Assembly: GCA_011391275.1 (NCBI GenBank)
Contig: JAABQW010000298.1
Location: 1-42,016, forward strand
Source: Betaproteobacteria bacterium
GTDB taxonomy: Bacteria > Pseudomonadota > Gammaproteobacteria > Burkholderiales > Usitatibacteraceae
Reading direction: 5' to 3'
DNA length: 42,016 nucleotides
Under the pieces are notes generated by a model. That model made no database searches, was not told the origin of the DNA, and was given only the letters and a program-made list of their open reading frames with translations. Each line of letters starts with the position of its first letter. The stretch's first letter is position 1. A program made the translations under genes and the position numbers. Positions 38,334-42,016 of the stretch are shown one piece after another.

Positions 38334-40702
38334 CGCGGCGCGGGAACGCGCCCGCGCGCCGCAAGCGCGCGCCCGATGGCCTCGTCGATGCGCGCGGCCC
38401 ACCCGGCATCCATCTCGAACGGCGCCGCGGGAAGCGCGGTCCACCGGCGCGCCTGCGCGCCGCCCCCCGGAGCGTCCTTGGCCGCGGCCGCGGCGCGCGC
38501 GAGGAAGACGTCGGTGCGGTTGGCCGTATCGCCCGTGGTCCGCACGAAGAGCGAGAGGAAGTCCGCGCCGCTTCCCGCGAGCGCCATGTAGTCCCCCAGG
38601 AAAAGCCCGTTCGCGTTCGGGGCGCTCGCCAGGTCGAAGGGGCCCGCCAGCCGCGTCTCCGTCCAGGTGACGCCGTCGGCGGAACGCGCAAGCCAGTAGC
38701 CCGCGGGCAGCGTGCGCGTGTCAGGCGTGTTGTCGCGCAGGTCGAAGTACGTGACGCCGATCGTGCCGTCGGCCAGCACGTGCACGGCCGGCGTGAAGGC
38801 GGCCACGGCCGGATCCGGGTTGACGCGCACGGGCGCCGACCACGTGAGCCCGCCGTCGAGGGAACGCGAGTAGGCGATGGCGTCGCGCAGCCCCGACGAG
38901 AAGCGCGAGTCCTGCCAGGCGACGTGCACGGCGCCACCCGGCCCCGTGGCGGCGGCCGGGATGATAGAGCCGTCGCGGATCGCGGTTCCCGTCTCGGGGT
39001 CGCGGGCGCCGAGGCCGAGGTGCGCCGCGATGCGCACCGGCGCGGACCAGCTCAGCCCGCGGTCCGCCGAGCGCAGGGCGAACACGGAGGCCGACCGTCC
39101 GGTGCCGTCGGCCGCGTAGTCGATGCGCAGCCCCACGTTCAGGAGCGCGCCGGGGGCGGGGACGACGATCACGTTGCCGATCGTCTGGCTCGCCGTGCCG
39201 GGGTCGAAGATGGCGCGCGCCGGTTCCCAGGTGGCGCCGCCGTCGGCCGTGCGCGCGAACATCGCCGGTCCGCCGCCGGTGTTGAGCAGGCGGTCCCAGG
39301 CGGCGTACGCGTAGCGCGCATCGGCCGGGTCCGCGGTGATCGTGTTCTTGTCGTTGAAGTACGGCCCCGTGTCCGCGATGAGCGGCACCGCGGGGCCCCA
39401 GGTGAGCCCCCCGTCCCCGGACCGGGAGACGAGCATCGCGTTCGCGGAGCCCGGCGCGAACGAGCCTCCCGTGGTGGAGAGCGACATCGCCCACGCGGTG
39501 CCGTCGGGGCCGATCGAGACCCACGGATCCGTGGCGCGGTCGAAGTCCCCGCCGTTGGCGGCGCTACCGCCGCCGCAGCGCGAGAACGCCATGGGGCGCG
39601 TGGCCCAGGTGGCGCCGCCGTCGAAGGAAACCGCGGCTACCAGCCCGCGCGCGGACCCGTTGGACCACCGGTCCTGCTGCCACATGGCGACCAGGTGGCC
39701 AGGGTTGGAAGGGTTCGCCGCGAGGCTGGGCTCGACTTCCGCATTCACGTAGGCCACGCCGGTGCCCGCCCCGCACGAGACGGGGAACGGCGAGGGCCCC
39801 GACAACAGGCGCGCCGGAACCGCGTCGACGCAGGCGTGGCCGGTGAGCGGGCCGACCAGCCGCGAGAGGTCGAACGCGAAGGACTGCGTTCCCGAGTAGG
39901 TGAGCCGCATCGCGGAGCAGGACAGGAAATCCAGCCGCGCGGAACCGCCCGCTGCCGGGACGAAATCCGCGGGCCGGAACCCGGCGCCGAAGCTCGGGCC
40001 CGCCCCGGTGATGAGCGGGATCGTGACGCTGGTGGCGCCCGCGGGATGGTCCGCGCTGCCGACCAGCCAGTTCGCCCGCCCCTCGGCGGTGTAGGTGAAG
40101 TAGGCGAGGTAGGCGACGTTGCGCCCGCCCACCGTTTCGAAGGTGACGAACTGGCCCTCGCCCGCGCGCGCGGCGTTCCACCAGTGGCCGCTCATCGGGC
40201 CCGCGAACGCCGCCGCGGGGGCCACCGGGGCCGGTGCGGCGCACCCCGCGCCGCCCAGGGGGCCCACGAGCCGCGTGAGCTCCAGCGTGACGCCGGCCAT
40301 TGCGGAGTGGCGCATGCGCATCCGGTTGCACGTGACGAACTCGAGGGTCGCGGTGCCCGCGCCCGCGGCCGCGAAGTCGGCCGGCCTGTAGCCGGCGCCG
40401 AAGCTCGGGCCATCCCCGGTGACGAGCGGGATGTCGATGCGGGTGGCGCCCGGCGCGTAGTCCGCGCTGCCGACGTGCCAGGTGGCCGTGCCGCCGGCGG
40501 TGTACGTGAAATAGGCGAGGTAGGCGACGTTGCGCGCGCCCGCGGATTCGAATGTGACGAACTGGCCCTCGCCCGCGCGCGAGGCGTCCCACCACGAGCC
40601 GGACATGAGGCCGGAGAAGGTCTGCGCAAAGGCAGGGACCCACGCCATCGCGAGCAATGCCACGGCGAGGAGCGGCGTGCGAAGGCGGATGCGTGAACCC
40701 AT
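38330..40702 (-). CDS. Secreted Asp-box (sialidase-like) protein with duplicated N-terminal domain
   Basis: A 790-residue exported protein. After a signal peptide (LAVALLAMAWVPAFAQ) come two repeats of about 130 residues (SGSWWDASRAGEGQFVTFE... and SGHWWNAARAGEGQFVTFE...), each with NVAYLAYFTYTA, FGAGYRPADF or FGAGFRPADF and a C..MR...RLVGPL ending; this beta-rich unit of unknown role occurs in secreted proteins. From about 290 a beta-propeller follows with five Asp-boxes of the type SxDxGxTW (SFDGGATW, SGDGGLTW, TADGGATW, SADRGLSW, SLDGGLTW). The sialidase FRIP motif and Arg triad are not evident, so enzymatic activity is doubtful. ATG 40702 is supported by GGGAGA upstream. It overlaps the end of the NYN gene by four bases. 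Confidence 0.82.
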   Translation of the reverse strand: MGSRIRLRTPLLAVALLAMAWVPAFAQTFSGLMSGSWWDASRAGEGQFVTFESAGARNVAYLAYFTYTAGGTATWHVGSADYAPGATRIDIPLVTGDGPSFGAGYRPADFAAAGAGTATLEFVTCNRMRMRHSAMAGVTLELTRLVGPLGGAGCAAPAPVAPAAAFAGPMSGHWWNAARAGEGQFVTFETVGGRNVAYLAYFTYTAEGRANWLVGSADHPAGATSVTIPLITGAGPSFGAGFRPADFVPAAGGSARLDFLSCSAMRLTYSGTQSFAFDLSRLVGPLTGHACVDAVPARLLSGPSPFPVSCGAGTGVAYVNAEVEPSLAANPSNPGHLVAMWQQDRWSNGSARGLVAAVSFDGGATWATRPMAFSRCGGGSAANGGDFDRATDPWVSIGPDGTAWAMSLSTTGGSFAPGSANAMLVSRSGDGGLTWGPAVPLIADTGPYFNDKNTITADPADARYAYAAWDRLLNTGGGPAMFARTADGGATWEPARAIFDPGTASQTIGNVIVVPAPGALLNVGLRIDYAADGTGRSASVFALRSADRGLSWSAPVRIAAHLGLGARDPETGTAIRDGSIIPAAATGPGGAVHVAWQDSRFSSGLRDAIAYSRSLDGGLTWSAPVRVNPDPAVAAFTPAVHVLADGTIGVTYFDLRDNTPDTRTLPAGYWLARSADGVTWTETRLAGPFDLASAPNANGLFLGDYMALAGSGADFLSLFVRTTGDTANRTDVFLARAAAAAKDAPGGGAQARRWTALPAAPFEMDAGWAARIDEAIGRALAARGRVPAPR

Positions 40703-40868
40703 GCGTTCTCCCGATGCGGCATTGCGGTTCGAGGCCATTGCGGCGACGGGTCGCCGCTTGCCGCGTTCCTGTGTGTTACGGCGCGCGCACCGTGCGGGGA
40801 CGCGGCGTAAAATCCGGATTCACAAGTAAACCACGGCGCACGCAAACACGATAAGGGAGATTTCAGGA

Positions 40869-42016
40869 ATGGGGCTCGTCGATCGCGTCAAGAACATCCT
40901 CCTCACCCCGAAGGCGGAATGGCCCGTCATCGCGGGCGAAAGACCATCCACCGGCGACCTCATGGGAGGCTACGTCGCGCCGCTCGCCGGCATCAGCGTC
41001 CTTTGCGGCTTCATCGGCAACTCCGTGATCGGCATGAGCCTGCCGTTCGTCGGCACCTACCGCACGCCGATCCTCGCGGGCATCGGGGTGGCCGTCTTCT
41101 CCTTCGTGATGGCCTTCGTCGGGATCTTCATCCTCTCGCTCATCATCAACGCGCTGGCGCCGACCTTCGGCGGGGAGAAGAACCCCGCGCAGGCGATGAA
41201 GGTGGCGGTGTACTCGTACACGCCGGCCTGGATCGCGGGGATCCTCGGCATCATCCCGGCGCTGGGGCTCATCGGCGTGGTCATCGCGCTCTACGGCCTG
41301 TACCTCCTCTACCTGGGCCTGCCGCAGCTCATGAAGAACCCGGCGGAGAAGTCGATCGCGTACACGGCCGTCGTGGTGATCTGCGCCATCGTCATCAATG
41401 TCGTCTTCTCGATGATGGCCGGCGGCGTCCTGATGCTCACCGGCGGCGGCGCGATGATGGGTGGCATGGGCGGCTCGGCCGGGATCACCCTCGACAAGGA
41501 CTCGCCGGCGGCGAAACTCGAGGGGTTCGGCAAGCAGATGGAGCAGGTCGGCAAGAAGATGGAGGCCGCGCAGAAGAGCGGCGACCCGAACAAGCAGATG
41601 CAGGCGGCCATGGAGGGTCTCGGCGCCGTCCTGGGCGGCGGCAAGCGCTTCGAGCCGGTCGGCATCGAGGTGCTGAAGCCCCTGGTTCCGGAGAAGTTCG
41701 CGGGGCTCCCGCGCACCAGCCAGGGCGCCGAGAAGGGCGGCATGGCGGGACTGCAGATGTCCAAGGCCGAGGCGCGCTACGAGGACGGCTCGGGCAAGGA
41801 GGTCGAGCTCGAAATGACCGACACCGGCGGCGCGGGCGGCCTCATGGGCCTCGCAGGCTGGATGAACGTGCAGGGCGAGCGCGAGGACGGCTCGCGCATC
41901 GAGCGCACGCGCCGCGAGGGAAACCGCATGGTCCACGAGGAAGTCTCGAAGACGGGCGGCGACAACGAGTACACCGTGGTGCTGGGCGAGCGCTTCGTCG
42001 TGAGCGCGCGCGGCCA
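40869..42016 (+). CDS. Yip1-family membrane protein (3' end beyond the window)
   Basis: The first 382 residues are seen; the gene runs off the window. The start is MGLVDRVKNILLTPKAEWP, typical of bacterial Yip1-domain proteins, followed by five hydrophobic segments to about residue 205 (GISVLCGFIGNSVIGMSLPF, VFSFVMAFVGIFILSLIINA, IIPALGLIGVVIALYGLYLLYL and others). A Gly/Met-rich turn leads into a soluble, Lys/Glu-rich region, then a beta-rich part (AEARYEDGSGKEVELEMTD...). Function unknown; Yip1 proteins affect membrane organisation. A TAAAAT at 40808 could be a -10 element. Confidence 0.8.
   Translation, partial: MGLVDRVKNILLTPKAEWPVIAGERPSTGDLMGGYVAPLAGISVLCGFIGNSVIGMSLPFVGTYRTPILAGIGVAVFSFVMAFVGIFILSLIINALAPTFGGEKNPAQAMKVAVYSYTPAWIAGILGIIPALGLIGVVIALYGLYLLYLGLPQLMKNPAEKSIAYTAVVVICAIVINVVFSMMAGGVLMLTGGGAMMGGMGGSAGITLDKDSPAAKLEGFGKQMEQVGKKMEAAQKSGDPNKQMQAAMEGLGAVLGGGKRFEPVGIEVLKPLVPEKFAGLPRTSQGAEKGGMAGLQMSKAEARYEDGSGKEVELEMTDTGGAGGLMGLAGWMNVQGEREDGSRIERTRREGNRMVHEEVSKTGGDNEYTVVLGERFVVSARG

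Noticed and set aside
38330-40702. Calling the Asp-box protein an active sialidase
   Set aside because: Asp-boxes are present but the FRIP motif and catalytic Arg triad were not found; Asp-boxes alone do not show the activity.

Overview
The window is very G+C-rich and densely coded, and looks like a bacterial chromosome, most probably from a betaproteobacterium. That placement is inferred from base composition, the rRNA layout without a tRNA between 23S and 5S, and gene content (PepN, NnrU, fused MnmC, tandem UvrA, beta-class GST). I cannot name a genus. Almost every gene has a long antisense shadow ORF, as expected at this base composition.

Layout. 1-478: end of an rrn operon (23S tail, spacer, 5S, strong terminator). 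548-7361: a zinc alcohol dehydrogenase, then a same-strand cluster of a CHASE2 membrane adenylate cyclase, two paralogous secreted FecR-like proteins and a secreted caspase-MORN protein. This is the best candidate for an undescribed system: sensors and a cyclic-nucleotide output next to a periplasmic caspase-like peptidase. 7437-7565: a 42-residue basic protein of unknown function. 7632-12835 (minus): pepN, a DEAD-box RNA helicase whose only well-placed start is ATC, and nnrU. 13080-16370: an accessory patch with a small hypothetical gene, a Fic AMP-transferase, a higBA toxin-antitoxin pair with a readable promoter/operator, a gene remnant and a 255-residue protein of unknown function.

16411-22170 (minus): a giant uvrA of 1919 residues holding two complete UvrA units in one chain, with two short REP-like palindromes inserted in frame. 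22428-26687: an ABC exporter operon (ATPase, FtsX-type permease, HlyD-type adaptor). 26746-29523 (minus): mnmC and a CnoX/YbbN-like thioredoxin-TPR protein. 29664-35503: thioesterase, S41 peptidase, AhpD-like protein, a DsbA-like oxidoreductase overlapping a diguanylate cyclase, glutathione S-transferase and a periplasmic metallo-beta-lactamase-fold hydrolase. 35646-42016: a TerB/DUF697-like protein, a stand-alone MlaF-like ATPase with an altered switch residue, a NYN-LOTUS putative RNase, a secreted Asp-box protein and a Yip1-like membrane protein cut by the window end.

A family of related palindromes (12104-12147, 22295-22355, 26687-26752) is scattered between genes. Two copies lie immediately behind stop codons and could end transcription. 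One lies between divergent genes and cannot be doing that for its neighbours.
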